Below are positions 17,346-27,367 of a stretch of 64,000 nucleotides of DNA, in pieces. How positions within the stretch are numbered: position 1 is the first letter of the stretch; each line of letters opens with the position of its first letter. A model generated the notes under the pieces. It searched no databases. It saw nothing but the letters and a program-made list of their open reading frames with translations, and was not told where the DNA came from. The stretch comes from Pleomorphomonas sp. JP5 (GTDB lineage Bacteria; Pseudomonadota; Alphaproteobacteria; Rhizobiales; Pleomorphomonadaceae), in NCBI RefSeq assembly GCF_023721815.1, contig NZ_JAMDLI010000006.1:124001-188000 (forward strand), read 5' to 3'. Position numbers and translations under genes: made by a program.

Positions 17346-18290
17346 CTACGGCGCGCGTTCTTCCAGGCGAGCGCCGGCCGAGCTCCCGCCCGTGTGCCCC
17401 TTGAGGCTTCGCGACCGGGACGCCCGGCGATAGCGCGACGGCGTCATGCCGATCCGCTGGAGAAACGCCCTGTTGAAGTTGGATATGTTGCTGAACCCAG
17501 TCTCGTAGCAGATATCGGTGATAGGTCGCTCCGTTTCCGTCAGAAGCTTGCGCGCCATAAGAAGGCGCAGGGAAATGACGTGGTTGGAATAGGTGTTGCC
17601 GGTGTGCTTCTTGAAGAAGCGGGAGAACGCGCTGTCGGACATTCCGACCAGCGCGGCGACATCCGACAGAGACGACCGCTCGAGATAGGTCTCGTGAATG
17701 AAAGCGAGCGCCTTCTCCAGCGTCTCGATTTCGACGATAGAGCCCGGGCGGAACAGGCCGAGGAACTCCGGCGTCGCCAGGGTGCGATACTCGGTCGACT
17801 CGGCCATCAGCGACAGAAGCTCGATGAAGATGCCGAGTCGCCCGACGGCCGACAGATCCGCCATGTCCTCGATTAGCGCCTCGCCGCGCCTTGCGGTTTC
17901 GCCGAAAAACTCCACGCCGTAGGCGGCGCGCTTGAACAACCCGCTCACCTCTTTCAGCTCCGGCAGCACCGCCGCCGCCCCTTCGAACCGCGCGTGATCG
18001 AACTGGATGACGATGTCGCGGCCGACCAGCTTGCGGTCGCCGATCGCCGGCGACACCCAGTTGTGCGGCAAGTTTCCGCCGACCAGCACCAGTTGTCCGG
18101 CATTGAAGTCGCCAATATGGTCACCGACGAAGCACAGGCCGGATGAGTAGCGGATCAGGTGGATTTCCGCCTGCGGGTGATAGTTCCACACGCAGCGTTG
18201 CCATGGATAATCGTCCAGCCGCCACAGGAAGCTTTGTTCCTCCGAAATCTGAATATGCTCGAAGTATGCACTATCTTGCGGCGTCGTCAT
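17346..18290 (-). CDS. AraC-family regulator of the polyol operon
   Basis: An N-terminal cupin-like sensing domain (FLWRLDDYPWQRCVWNYHPQAEIHLIRY and GDFNAGQLVLVGGNLPHNW) precedes a C-terminal AraC double HTH (LSDVAALVGMSDSAFSRFFKKHTG and ITDICYETGFSNISNFNRAFLQRIG). The cupin plus AraC arrangement is typical of activators of carbohydrate operons. It is divergent from the ABC/xylitol-dehydrogenase operon, with 181 bases between the two starts, and convergent with the PLP enzyme. Its basic C-terminal tail of about 20 residues is not conserved in the family and has no clear role. Confidence 0.9.
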   Translation of the reverse strand: MTTPQDSAYFEHIQISEEQSFLWRLDDYPWQRCVWNYHPQAEIHLIRYSSGLCFVGDHIGDFNAGQLVLVGGNLPHNWVSPAIGDRKLVGRDIVIQFDHARFEGAAAVLPELKEVSGLFKRAAYGVEFFGETARRGEALIEDMADLSAVGRLGIFIELLSLMAESTEYRTLATPEFLGLFRPGSIVEIETLEKALAFIHETYLERSSLSDVAALVGMSDSAFSRFFKKHTGNTYSNHVISLRLLMARKLLTETERPITDICYETGFSNISNFNRAFLQRIGMTPSRYRRASRSRSLKGHTGGSSAGARLEERAP

Positions 18291-18471
18291 TGCGCCTCCG
18301 ATTCGGCAATCCGACTAATGGCGGATTTCCGCCCACCTACACTCGGGCCCATCGCAAAATAGTATAGATCACGCGCATGCCGGCGCCTAGTTGCCACATT
18401 GGAAAGGTGGCAGATTTCACCATGCCCCGGGGGAAAGAGGTCCCGGTGCAGTGGTTAGGGAGGAGCTTGGT

Positions 18472-19737
18472 ATGAGCTACAACTGTATCAGGACGATCGC
18501 GCTGGCGACCGTCTTCGGCGCACTGTCGGCGAGCGTCGCGACCGCCGGCCCGGTCTGCAAGTCCGACGTTCGAATTCTGGCCCAGCCGCGCGACGCGCTA
18601 ACGATGCTCGAAGAGCAGAAGGCCGACTTCAAGACCCTGTCCGGCGTCGATTTCGAGATCGACTATCTCAACGAAGGCGACCGTCGCGCCAAGTCGCAAG
18701 CCGACGCGTCGACCACCGGCCGCTACAACGTATACTATGTCGACGAAGCCAATCTGGCGCTGTTCGCCTCGTCGGGCTGGCTCGTTCCCCTGCTCGACCA
18801 CTATCCGGCCGAATTCGACTTCGACGACTTCGACGACGGCCGCAAGACCACGGCGACCTACGACGGGAAGATCTGGTTCGCGCCGATCCAGGGCGGTGGC
18901 GACATCATGGTCTACCGCAAGGATCTGCTCGAAGCGGCCGGCATCAAGCCGCCGACGACGCTCGACGAACTGCGCGCCGCCGTGCCCAAGCTCACCGACC
19001 CGGCCAAGGGCGTCTACGGCATCGCGCTGCGCGGCAAGCGCGGTTCCGGCGACAACGTCTGGCGCTGGATGCCCTATTTCAAGGCCGAAGGCGGCCAGTG
19101 GTTCGACAACGGCAAGCCCGCCTTCGACAGCCAGGCCGCCGTCGACGCCACCAACATCTACCTCGACCTGTTCAAGTATTCCTCGCCCGGTACGCAGACC
19201 GGCAGCTGGGACGAAGCCACTGGCGCCTTCCTGTCCGGGCAGGTCGCCATCATCATCGAGTCGGCGCCCCTCGCGGCGATAACCATCGACCCCGCCAAGT
19301 CGAGCGTGACCGACAAGGTGGCCTTCCTGCCGCCTCCGTCCCCGATGCCCGGCGGCGGCTTCGCCCACGGCTTCGCCATCGGCGCCAAGGGCAACCCCGA
19401 CAAGGAAGCGCGGGACTGCGCCGGCCTGTTCGTGGCCTGGGCGACCTCCAAGGAGGTCGAGATGAAGCGCCTCGAGGCGGGCGACGTCGGCGAGGTCAAC
19501 CGCAAGAGCATCGTCGAGAGCGCGCTGTTCTCCGAGAAGTACGGCACGGCGCTGCCGGAGGCCCTGGCCGCCACCGCCCCCAAGACGGCGGTCAACTTCT
19601 GGCAGAACGCGCACTGGCCCGAGCTCGGAAACAAGTGGGGCATCCTTCTGGAGGAGCTGATCACCGGTCAGCGCACCGACGTCAAGGGCGCCCTCGACGA
19701 GCTCGACGAGTTCGCCAAGCAGTTCGCCAGCGACTGA
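18472..19737 (+). CDS. Polyol/sugar ABC transporter substrate-binding protein (family 1)
   Basis: A secreted binding protein of 421 residues with signal peptide IALATVFGALSASVATAG and a cysteine soon after the cleavage region (GPVCKSDV). The segments NVYYVDEANLALFASSGWLVPL, FAPIQGGGDIMVYRKDLLEAAGI and FAHGFAIGAKG are typical of the SmoE/sorbitol-mannitol-type branch. The ATG at 18472 is chosen for its GGAGG site and because it begins the signal peptide; the frame is open upstream. First gene of an operon with two permeases, a xylitol-type dehydrogenase, an ATPase and a kinase, so a pentitol or other polyol is the likely substrate. Confidence 0.92.
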   Translation: MSYNCIRTIALATVFGALSASVATAGPVCKSDVRILAQPRDALTMLEEQKADFKTLSGVDFEIDYLNEGDRRAKSQADASTTGRYNVYYVDEANLALFASSGWLVPLLDHYPAEFDFDDFDDGRKTTATYDGKIWFAPIQGGGDIMVYRKDLLEAAGIKPPTTLDELRAAVPKLTDPAKGVYGIALRGKRGSGDNVWRWMPYFKAEGGQWFDNGKPAFDSQAAVDATNIYLDLFKYSSPGTQTGSWDEATGAFLSGQVAIIIESAPLAAITIDPAKSSVTDKVAFLPPPSPMPGGGFAHGFAIGAKGNPDKEARDCAGLFVAWATSKEVEMKRLEAGDVGEVNRKSIVESALFSEKYGTALPEALAATAPKTAVNFWQNAHWPELGNKWGILLEELITGQRTDVKGALDELDEFAKQFASD

Positions 19738-19822
19738 CGTCTCTCGAAGCCATCCGCCTGAACGGTCGCAGCCCCGCCCTCGGGGTTGCGATCACCCTTC
19801 CGACAACCTTTCGGAGACCAAG

Positions 19823-20686
19823 ATGCAACAAAGGCAGTCGTTGCCCTACGTCTTCCTGGTACCGACGATGGCGATCCTCGTCGTGCTCGCCTTCGTTCCG
19901 ATGTTCTATGCCATTGGCGTCTCACTGGAAAACCGGACGCTGAGTTCGCCCGACAGTCACTTCGTCGGCCTGAAGAACTACCTGTTGCTGTTTGGCGACT
20001 CGCGCTTCGTCAACGCGCTGTGGGTCTCGGTGAAGTGGGAGCTGATCACCGTCAGCGCCACGATGATCGCGGCGATCGGCCTCGGCGTCCTGATGTTCGA
20101 AGCGGCCGGCCCCAAGCTCAGGAACGCGCTGTCGCTGATTTTCCTGATCCCCGTGCTGCTGCCGCGCGTCTGTGCCGCCTTCGTCTGGAAGTTCGCCTTC
20201 CACCCGCTCTACGGCATCATCACCTACCCCTACCGGCTGATCACCGGCCAGCCGCTCGACATGCTGTCGAGCCCAACCCAGGCGCTGTTCGCGGTCGCCT
20301 TCGTCGACCTGTGGCAGTGGGGCTTCTTCTTCGCCGTCATCGTGCTGAAACTGATCGAGATCCTGCCGCAGCAGCCGCTCGAGGCCGCCCGCCTAGACTA
20401 CGCCAAGCCCTGGCAGATCCACGTCTACATCACGCTGCCGATGCTGCGCGTGCCGCTCGTCAGCCTGATGTTCGTCAAGATGATCGAGTCTCTACGCTCG
20501 TTCGATCTCATCTACGTCATGACCCGTGGCGGTCCGGGGACCAGCACCGAGACGCTCGACATGTACGCCTTCTCGCAAGGCTTCATTGAAGCTGGCAAGA
20601 TTTCCTACGCATCGAGCATGGCCGTCATCATGATGGTGGCGACCGTCGTGATCTTCACAGTCGTCTGGAAGAGGCTCAAGTCATGA
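19823..20686 (+). CDS. Polyol ABC transporter permease (first subunit)
   Basis: A 287-residue inner-membrane protein with hydrophobic segments beginning YVFLVPTMAILVVLAFVPMFYAIGV. The EAA loop reads EAARLDYAKPWQIHVYITLPMLR. A GGAGA site precedes the ATG. Its stop overlaps the next permease start by four bases (ATGA). Together they form the channel of the polyol importer. Confidence 0.93.
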   Translation: MQQRQSLPYVFLVPTMAILVVLAFVPMFYAIGVSLENRTLSSPDSHFVGLKNYLLLFGDSRFVNALWVSVKWELITVSATMIAAIGLGVLMFEAAGPKLRNALSLIFLIPVLLPRVCAAFVWKFAFHPLYGIITYPYRLITGQPLDMLSSPTQALFAVAFVDLWQWGFFFAVIVLKLIEILPQQPLEAARLDYAKPWQIHVYITLPMLRVPLVSLMFVKMIESLRSFDLIYVMTRGGPGTSTETLDMYAFSQGFIEAGKISYASSMAVIMMVATVVIFTVVWKRLKS

Positions 20687-21498
20687 CGCTCTCCCGCATC
20701 CTCGCCAAGACAGTCCTCTGGCTGATGGCCGCGCTCGTTCTCTTTCCGCTGTTGTGGACGGTACTTGGCGCCTTCAAGCAGACGGTCGATCTGCTGACCC
20801 CCGTGCCGCGGCTGTTCTTCGCCCCAACGCTCGACAACATCATCTACGTCCTGAGCCGCCAGAGCGTGCTGCAGGCGCTGATCAACTCGGTGGTGGTAAG
20901 CTGCGCCTCCGTCGTGATCGGACTGGTGCTCGGCCTGCCGGCGGCCTATGCCGTCGCCCGCTATCCGAGCCGCTGGACCGAGGAGATTCAGTTCTTCGTC
21001 CTGTCCCTCCGCTTCCTGCCGCCGGTGGCGACCGCCATTCCGCTGATGGTGATCTGGCTCAACCTCGGCCTCTATGACAGCCGGCTGTCGCTCATCATCA
21101 CCTACTCGCTGATGACGATCTCCATCACCATCTGGCTCGCCATTCCTGGGTTCCAGCGCGTGCCCAAGGAGATCGAGGAAGCGGCTCGGGTGGATGGCTA
21201 CGGCGCCTACGCGGTGTTCTTCCGCGTCGCGTTGCCGGTGGCCTCACGAGCCCTCATCGGCGCGCTTGCCTTCAGCTTCGTGCTGATCTGGAACGAGTTC
21301 CTGATCGCTCTGATGCTGACCACGAGCGAGGCAAAGACGATGCCTATCGTCGCCTCGGAGATGTCGCAGCTCGGCATGAACGTGCCCTGGGGCATCCTGA
21401 ACGCCGCGGTGATCCTGCTGTCGCTGCCGCCGGTCCTGCTTCTGGGACTTCTGAGCAGCTTCCTGAACGCACTGTTCTCGAAAAACCCAAATCGCTAG
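20683..21498 (+). CDS. Polyol ABC transporter permease (second subunit)
   Basis: A 271-residue MalG-type permease: ILAKTVLWLMAALVLFPLLW as the first membrane helix, EAA loop EEAARVDGYGAYAVFFRVALPVASR and the conserved FVLIWNEFLIALMLT segment. The start codon overlaps the preceding gene by four bases, and the dehydrogenase gene starts 9 bases after its stop. Confidence 0.93.
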   Translation: MTLSRILAKTVLWLMAALVLFPLLWTVLGAFKQTVDLLTPVPRLFFAPTLDNIIYVLSRQSVLQALINSVVVSCASVVIGLVLGLPAAYAVARYPSRWTEEIQFFVLSLRFLPPVATAIPLMVIWLNLGLYDSRLSLIITYSLMTISITIWLAIPGFQRVPKEIEEAARVDGYGAYAVFFRVALPVASRALIGALAFSFVLIWNEFLIALMLTTSEAKTMPIVASEMSQLGMNVPWGILNAAVILLSLPPVLLLGLLSSFLNALFSKNPNR

Positions 21499-21507
21499 GA
21501 GAAGAAA

Positions 21508-22560
21508 ATGCAGGCTCTCGTTCTGGAGCACACAAGGAAGCTGGCCCTTCGCGACATCGACCTGCCTCTCACCGTCGGCCCCGACGACGTCAAGATCGCC
21601 GTCCACACCGTCGGCGTTTGCGGCAGCGACGTTCACTACTACGTCCACGGCGGCATCGGCGACTACGTCGTCCGTGAGCCGATGGTGCTCGGCCACGAAG
21701 GATCCGGCACCGTCGTCGAGGTCGGCAGCGCCGTGACCAACCTCAAGGTTGGCGACCGCGTCTGCATGGAGCCCGGCGTACCCGACCTGACCTCGCGCGC
21801 CTCCAAGCTCGGCATCTACAACGTCGATCCCGCCGTGGTGTTCTGGGCGACGCCGCCGGTGCACGGCATCCTGACGCCGCTCATCGTCCACCCCGCCGCC
21901 TTCACCTACCGCATGCCCGACAACGTCAGCTTCGCCGAAGGGGCGCTGGTGGAACCCTTCGCCATCGGCATGCAGGCGGCCAAACGCGCCGGCATCGTGC
22001 CGGGCGACGTCGCCGTCGTTACCGGCTGCGGCACCATCGGCATCATGATCGCGCTGGCCGCCCTGGCCGGCGGCTGCAGCAAGGTCCTGGTGTCCGACAT
22101 CAGCAGCGAGAAGTTGAAGATCGCCGCGCAATATCCCGGCATCGTCCCAGTGGATGTCAGCAAGACGCCGCTCGCCGACGCCGTCAACGAGGCCACCGGC
22201 AACTGGGGCGCCGACGTCGTCTTCGAGGCGAGCGGCAATGCCCGCGTCTACGACGACATCCTGCGCGTGGTCCGCCCCGGCGGCGCCATCGTGCTGGTCG
22301 GCCTGCCCGCCGACGTCGTACCCTTCAACGTCAACAACGCCATCGCCCGCGAAGTCCGGATCGAGACGGTGTTTCGCTACGCCAACGTCTACGATCGCGC
22401 CCTGGCGCAAATCGCATCCGGCAAGGTAGACCTCAAGCCGCTCATCTCCGCCACCTTCCCCTTCAGCGAAGGCGTCGCCGCCTTCGAGCGGGCCGCCAAG
22501 GCGCTGCCAGCCGACATCAAGCTGCAGATCGTCGTCGCCCAGGGAGACAGCAATGGCTGA
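21508..22560 (+). CDS. Zinc-dependent polyol dehydrogenase (xylitol dehydrogenase / D-xylulose reductase type)
   Basis: A medium-chain dehydrogenase of 350 residues. It shows the catalytic zinc ligands in [10 protein letters not shown] and [12 protein letters not shown] plus the glutamate of [12 protein letters not shown], and the NAD motif GCGTIG. The structural-zinc four-cysteine lobe is absent ([18 protein letters not shown] in its place), as in bacterial NAD-dependent xylitol dehydrogenases. It should oxidise xylitol, or a close pentitol or hexitol, to the ketose. A perfect AGGAGAAGA site precedes the ATG. The gene lies inside the transporter operon and overlaps the ATPase start by 8 bases, tying import and oxidation together. 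Confidence 0.9.
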   Translation: MQALVLEHTRKLALRDIDLPLTVGPDDVKIAVHTVGVCGSDVHYYVHGGIGDYVVREPMVLGHEGSGTVVEVGSAVTNLKVGDRVCMEPGVPDLTSRASKLGIYNVDPAVVFWATPPVHGILTPLIVHPAAFTYRMPDNVSFAEGALVEPFAIGMQAAKRAGIVPGDVAVVTGCGTIGIMIALAALAGGCSKVLVSDISSEKLKIAAQYPGIVPVDVSKTPLADAVNEATGNWGADVVFEASGNARVYDDILRVVRPGGAIVLVGLPADVVPFNVNNAIAREVRIETVFRYANVYDRALAQIASGKVDLKPLISATFPFSEGVAAFERAAKALPADIKLQIVVAQGDSNG

Positions 22561-23641
22561 AATCGTCTGTCACGGCGTCAACAAGAAGTATGGCGCGCAC
22601 GAAGTCATACCGAACTTCGACCTTCGCGTCGCCGAACACGAGTTCATCGTCTTCCTCGGCCCGTCGGGCTGCGGAAAGTCGACGATCCTCAGGATGATTG
22701 CCGGTCTCGAGGCGATCACCGGCGGGGAGGTCTCGATCAATGGCAAGATCGTCAACGACCTTGAACCGCGCGATCGCGGCATCGCCATGGTCTTCCAGAA
22801 CTATGCGCTTTACCCGCACATGACCATCTACGACAACATCGCCTTCGGCCTCAGGCGGCTCGGCGTCTCCGCCGTGGAGATTGACCGCCGCGTCGGCGAA
22901 GTGGTGGACATGCTCGGCCTGAAGCCGGTGATCGGCAACAAGCCGTCGGAGCTTTCCGGTGGTCAGCAGCAGCGCGTGGCCATCGCCCGCGCGATGATCA
23001 AGACACCGGAAGTCTTCCTGTTCGACGAGCCGCTCAGCAACCTAGATGCGAAGCTCAGGGCGCAGATGCGCCTGGAGATCGCCCGGCTGCACAAGAATCT
23101 CAAGACCACCACCGTCTACGTGACGCATGATCAGATGGAAGCGATGACGCTCGCCGACCGGATCGTCCTTCTCAACGCGGGACGGATCGAGCAAGTCGGT
23201 ACGCCGGAAGAGATCTACGCCCGTCCCGCCAGTCTGTTCGTCGCCGGCTTCATCGGCACGCCGGCCATGAACCTCCTGCCCGCCACCGTTGGGGAGAACG
23301 GCACCCGGCTCGATGGACAGGGCTTCAGCCTGCCCGTCACGCCCGGCCGCTATCGGCTCGCCGAGGGGCAGAAGGTCGTCTTCGGCCTGCGACCGGCCGA
23401 CCTCAGCCGGACAAGCGACGCCGCGACGGCGCATGCACTCTCGGGCACGGTCGATATGGTCGAGTTCCATGGCGACCAGGTGCTGGTCAGCTTTCCACTT
23501 GGAGCCGAGCGGATCAGCGCCTTTCTGCCGGCGCGCCACCGCCCGAAAGAAGGCGACAAGGTGTCGTTCGCCTATGAGGCCGAGGCCATGCACATCTTCG
23601 ACGCCGCGGCGGGACACAGCCTCCTGCATGCCGACAATTGA
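22553..23641 (+). CDS. Polyol ABC transporter ATP-binding protein (MalK type)
   Basis: A 362-residue nucleotide-binding subunit with Walker [11 protein letters not shown]-loop [11 protein letters not shown], signature LSGGQQQR, Walker [13 protein letters not shown] and H-loop VTHDQMEAM, followed by a C-terminal OB-type regulatory domain. It starts within the last codons of the dehydrogenase gene behind a GGAGA site. It is a paralogue of the ATPase at 12994 but clearly divergent from it, so the two operons were not recently duplicated from each other. Confidence 0.95.
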   Translation: MAEIVCHGVNKKYGAHEVIPNFDLRVAEHEFIVFLGPSGCGKSTILRMIAGLEAITGGEVSINGKIVNDLEPRDRGIAMVFQNYALYPHMTIYDNIAFGLRRLGVSAVEIDRRVGEVVDMLGLKPVIGNKPSELSGGQQQRVAIARAMIKTPEVFLFDEPLSNLDAKLRAQMRLEIARLHKNLKTTTVYVTHDQMEAMTLADRIVLLNAGRIEQVGTPEEIYARPASLFVAGFIGTPAMNLLPATVGENGTRLDGQGFSLPVTPGRYRLAEGQKVVFGLRPADLSRTSDAATAHALSGTVDMVEFHGDQVLVSFPLGAERISAFLPARHRPKEGDKVSFAYEAEAMHIFDAAAGHSLLHADN

Positions 23642-23649
23642 TCCGCGAG

Positions 23650-24288
23650 ATGTCCATGACCTCAAGTCAATCGTGGGTCGCCGACATGGTGGCTCGTGCC
23701 AATGCGCTTCCAGGCAAGCGTGTCATCATCGCCCTCGCCGGTCCTCCCGGCGTGGGCAAGTCGACCCTGGCCACGCGCCTCGCCGATGCCCTCGAAGGGC
23801 ATGGCGGCGCGGCGGTGGTGCCCATGGATGGCTTTCACTTCGACAACGAGGTGCTGGCAGCTCGCGGCCTGCTGCCACGTAAGGGCTCGCCGGCCACCTT
23901 CGACGTGGGCGGCCTGGCCAACCTCATGGAGCGGTTGCAATCGAACACTGAGGATGCCATCGCGATCCCGGTTTTCGACCGCGCACTTGAACTCTCACGA
24001 GCGTCGGCGCGGCTGATCGTCTCGAATACGCGGTTCCTGATCGTCGAGGGCAACTATCTCCTGCTCGACGCTCCGCCCTGGTCGCGGCTCCGCCCCTTCT
24101 TCGACCTCACCATCATGCTCGTCGCGAACAAGGAAACACTGCGCGAGCGCCTGATCGCGCGGTGGCTCGATCACGGTTTCCAGCCGAAAGACGCCATTGC
24201 AAGGACGGAGACCAACGACCTTCCCAACGCCGACACGGTTCTGAGCGGCAGCGTGCCGGCCGACGTCCTGATCTCACAGGACGGATAG
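23650..24288 (+). CDS. Small P-loop kinase (FrcK/uridine-kinase-like), putative sugar kinase
   Basis: A 212-residue P-loop protein of the phosphoribulokinase/uridine-kinase/pantothenate-kinase superfamily. Walker A is GPPGVGKST, followed by VPMDGFHFDN, the conserved substrate segment of FrcK-like kinases, the RGLLPRKGSPATFDV loop and the FLIVEGNYLLLD Walker-B-like strand. FrcK-type genes usually sit in fructose or polyol transporter operons. Here it would phosphorylate the ketose produced by the dehydrogenase, taking the place of a standard FGGY xylulokinase, which is absent from the operon. That role is inference. The start is uncertain: the ATG at 23650 is used, while a TTG at 23638 overlapping the ATPase stop is possible. 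Confidence 0.8.
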   Translation: MSMTSSQSWVADMVARANALPGKRVIIALAGPPGVGKSTLATRLADALEGHGGAAVVPMDGFHFDNEVLAARGLLPRKGSPATFDVGGLANLMERLQSNTEDAIAIPVFDRALELSRASARLIVSNTRFLIVEGNYLLLDAPPWSRLRPFFDLTIMLVANKETLRERLIARWLDHGFQPKDAIARTETNDLPNADTVLSGSVPADVLISQDG

Positions 24289-24299
24289 ATACCCCCTCG

Positions 24300-25775
24300 T
24301 CAGGCGATGGCCAGGGCCGCCCGCTGGAGGTTTTCGGTGGCGGTGTTGATCGTCCGCACCGAGCCGGAGATCTCGCCGAGCGAAGAGGCGATGCTTTCGA
24401 CGCCGCGCGCCGCCGTCTGCATGTTGCCCGACATGTCCTGCGTGACGGCGGCCTGCTGCTCGACGGCCGTGGCGATCGACGAGGACACGCCGTTGATGCG
24501 GGTGATGGTCGCGGATATCCCGGCGATGGTCGACACCGCTTCCGAGGTGATCGACTGAACGCCGGCGATCTCCGCCGCGATCTCGTCGGTGGCCTTCGAC
24601 GTCTGGGCGGCGAGCTGCTTCACCTCGGAGGCGACGACGGCGAACCCCTTGCCCATTTCGCCGGCCCGCGCCGCCTCGATGGTGGCGTTCAGCGCCAGGA
24701 GGTTGGTCTGCCCGGCGATGGTGTTGATCAGCTCCACCACCTGGTCGATCTTCTGGGCGGCCGACGCTAGGCCGGACACCACCTTGGTGGCGGTTTCCGC
24801 CTGCTTCACCGCTTCTTCCGACACCGACAGGGCGACGCCCAGCTGCCGGCTGATCTCGGAGACGGACGCCGCCAGTTCCTCGGCGCCGGCGGCGACCGCC
24901 TGCACGTTGGAGGCGGTGGTTTCGGCGATGCCGTTGGCGGTTTCGGCCGCGACGTTGGAGCGCGCAACCATGCCGGCCACTTCGTCGAGATCGCGGGTGA
25001 TGTCGACCTGCGCCGCCTGGCGGGCCTTTCGGCGCTTGACCGCCTCGGTGATGTCGGTGGCGAACTTGGTCACCTTGATGAGGCGACCGGCCTGATCGAA
25101 GATCGGATTGTAGGTCGCCTGGATGTAGACGTCCTCGCCGTTCTTGCCGATGCGGCGGAACTCGTCGGACTTGAACTTTCCGGCCCGGAGATCGTCCCAG
25201 AAGGCCCGATAGGCGGGAGTGTCGCGCTCCTCGGCCGGTACGAACATGGAGTGGTGCCGACCGACGATCTCTTCCCGCCGATAGCCGAGGGTGTTCAGGA
25301 AGTTGTCGTTGGCATCGATCACCGCTCCATCCGGCTCGAAGGAGATGACCGCCTGGGCGCGGTTGATGGCGGCGATCTGGCCGTGCACGTCGGCGTCGGC
25401 GAGCTTGCGCTCGGTCACGTCGGTGGCGAACTTGACGACGCGCACGACCTTGCCCGACCGGTCGAGCACCGGGTTGTAGGTCGCCTGGATCCAGATTTCA
25501 CGCCCGCCCTTGGCGATCCGCTTGAACTCGGCCGATCGATACTGGCCCTCTGCGAGGCTCTTCCAGAAGGCCGCGTAGGCATCCGTCCTCGCCTCGGCGG
25601 GATCGACGAACATCGAATGATGCCGGCCGACGATCTCGGCGAGATCGTAACCCAGCGCCTTCAGGAAGTGAGCGTTGGCGGTGATGATCTTGCCGCTCGG
25701 CTCAAACTCGATGACCGCCTGGGACCGCCCAAGCGAATCGAGAACCGCAGAAGAACGATCGGAAAACGGCCACAT
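24300..25775 (-). CDS. Soluble methyl-accepting chemotaxis protein with two PAS domains
   Basis: A 491-residue chemoreceptor without membrane segments. Two similar PAS domains (about 13-125 and 135-250) each contain VGRHHSMFV and a YNP(V/I) segment. They probably bind haem, flavin or a small cytosolic ligand. The signalling domain ends the protein, with the hairpin tip [16 protein letters not shown] and the [15 protein letters not shown] segment typical of CheA/CheW-binding receptors. The near duplication of the two PAS units within one gene indicates an internal tandem duplication. It is convergent with the kinase gene and stands alone. Confidence 0.93.
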   Translation of the reverse strand: MWPFSDRSSAVLDSLGRSQAVIEFEPSGKIITANAHFLKALGYDLAEIVGRHHSMFVDPAEARTDAYAAFWKSLAEGQYRSAEFKRIAKGGREIWIQATYNPVLDRSGKVVRVVKFATDVTERKLADADVHGQIAAINRAQAVISFEPDGAVIDANDNFLNTLGYRREEIVGRHHSMFVPAEERDTPAYRAFWDDLRAGKFKSDEFRRIGKNGEDVYIQATYNPIFDQAGRLIKVTKFATDITEAVKRRKARQAAQVDITRDLDEVAGMVARSNVAAETANGIAETTASNVQAVAAGAEELAASVSEISRQLGVALSVSEEAVKQAETATKVVSGLASAAQKIDQVVELINTIAGQTNLLALNATIEAARAGEMGKGFAVVASEVKQLAAQTSKATDEIAAEIAGVQSITSEAVSTIAGISATITRINGVSSSIATAVEQQAAVTQDMSGNMQTAARGVESIASSLGEISGSVRTINTATENLQRAALAIA

Positions 25776-26100
25776 GCGAAAACACCTTCCCGTTTAGTAG
25801 ACAGCATGTGTAAAACCAGCACACGCAGTCGCAGTTCAACTTATCTTGGTAAAGACACTACAGAACAAAAGTTAACGTGCATTTCATGCATTGACCACGT
25901 TGGCAGTAATGTATACGAAGTTACTTCAGTACAACTTCGACGGCACTTCCTACAACCATCGAAATAAAGCGGAAAGGATACTGCCCCGCGAAGACGCCGC
26001 GCAAGGCCGGAGCATCATCCGAGCGGAAGCGCCCGACCGGACGTCGTCCGGTCAGGTCGAAACCCGCCTGAGCTGGAAAAGCCAGATCGAACAGAGCCCT
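25776..26100. other. Intergenic stretch upstream of the PAS chemoreceptor
   Basis: About 325 bases with lower G+C than the neighbours, carrying the promoter of the PAS chemoreceptor on the minus strand and the downstream region of the DUF2336 gene. I see no credible gene, RNA or repeat in it. Confidence 0.4.
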
Positions 26101-26143
26101 AAAACAGAGCGGCGGCCCAACCGGTTTTCCGGTGGACCGCCGC
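26101..26143 (-). terminator. Rho-independent terminator of the DUF2336 gene
   Basis: On the minus strand a long GC stem (GCGGCGGTCCACCGG with its partner, AAAA loop, slight mismatch) is followed by TCTGTTTTAG. It lies about 33 bases after the stop codon of the gene at 26176. Confidence 0.8.
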
Positions 26144-26175
26144 GATGGCTAACTGCTGGGGTGTCGGTGTCGGGC

Positions 26176-27258
26176 TCAGCCGATGCTGCGGATACCGCGC
26201 GAGGCGGTGATGCGCGCGCGGGCGACGCGTGGGTCGATCTGCTGGAACTGGGTGAGCGCGTCGTTGCGCTGCCAGTTGTCGAGCCGGTGCTTCCACGGGC
26301 CGCACTTCAGCATTTCCTGCACGGTGCCGAAGCGCAGGCCGAGGGCGCGCGCCATGACCACGAAGGGTTCGGTGTCGACGCGCACCAGCCAGTGCTTGGC
26401 TTCCTCGATGTCGAGATCGGTGAGCAGCGCGAAGGTGGCGACCACGTCGGCGAAGCGGTCTTCGACGGCATACTGGCAGAGCAGCTCCTCGGAGACGATG
26501 CGCTCGCCGCCCTGCTGGCGGATGCGCTCCCAGGCCGATTCGAAATCGTAAAGGCCGAGCCAGTAGGAGTTGGACAGCCGCGCCTCGGCAAGACGCGCGG
26601 CTTCGGCAAGGTTGGCTTCGAGGTCGTCGTTGCGCTCGCCCATCACCGTCGAGCGCACCTGATCGACCGCCTTGCCGATCACCTGCGAGATGATGGCGTC
26701 CGGCGTGTCGGGGCGACGCCCGAGGATTTCGGCGGTGCGGGGGTCGGAGAGCGCCTGCTGCACGATGCAGGCAAGGGCGATTTCGCTGAGGCGGGCGCCA
26801 TAGTTGCCGGCAACGAGGCGGCGGACTTCGACGTCGCCACGGCTGACGACGATGTCGGCCACCCGCTCGCTAAGGACCGAGCGCTGGGCGATCGCCTTCA
26901 GGTGATCGGGGCCCTTCTCCTCGGCGATGGCGACGAGATCGTGATCGTTGAGCACCGGCGACTGCTTCAGAACCGGCGAGGCCACGGCGGCCTCGTCGTC
27001 CCTGGCAAAGGTGCGGACGGCTCGTTCCGGCGCCCGGCGCAACGGGGCGATCTTCTCGGCGGCGAAGATGCGCGCCTCGATCTCCACCATTTCCGACAGG
27101 CGGGTAATGACGTCGTCGTAGATTTCGATCTGCTCGAGCGTGCAGCGTTCGGACGTAAAGGCGAACAGCGACGAGACACCCTTGAGCAATTCGTTCTTGC
27201 GATCCGGAGATGGATCGAGCGCGAGACTCTTGAAGTCGACCAAATTCGTTTCGAGCAT
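26176..27258 (-). CDS. DUF2336 domain-containing protein
   Basis: A 360-residue soluble protein that I assign to the DUF2336 family of alphaproteobacteria, from its helical repeat character (DHDLVAIAEEKGPDHLKAIAQRSVLSERVADIVVSRGDVEVRRLVAGNYGARLSE in overlapping repeats). The repeats resemble HEAT-like units in which each helix pair starts VADxVVxRGDxxVxRxLxxN. The family is of unknown function and often lies near motility or cell-cycle genes; here the neighbour is a chemoreceptor. The ATG at 27258 begins the conserved MLETNLVDF; an ATG upstream is in frame. It ends with a clear terminator. Confidence 0.8.
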   Translation of the reverse strand: MLETNLVDFKSLALDPSPDRKNELLKGVSSLFAFTSERCTLEQIEIYDDVITRLSEMVEIEARIFAAEKIAPLRRAPERAVRTFARDDEAAVASPVLKQSPVLNDHDLVAIAEEKGPDHLKAIAQRSVLSERVADIVVSRGDVEVRRLVAGNYGARLSEIALACIVQQALSDPRTAEILGRRPDTPDAIISQVIGKAVDQVRSTVMGERNDDLEANLAEAARLAEARLSNSYWLGLYDFESAWERIRQQGGERIVSEELLCQYAVEDRFADVVATFALLTDLDIEEAKHWLVRVDTEPFVVMARALGLRFGTVQEMLKCGPWKHRLDNWQRNDALTQFQQIDPRVARARITASRGIRSIG

Positions 27259-27367
27259 TCCGGCACCACCAACAGAAAGCATGTGGTGCAAGCTACCGCC
27301 TACAAATGGATATCGCTTTCACGAAATGTCTAGAATTTTACGGAAATGCGATGGGCCGAAAAACCGC

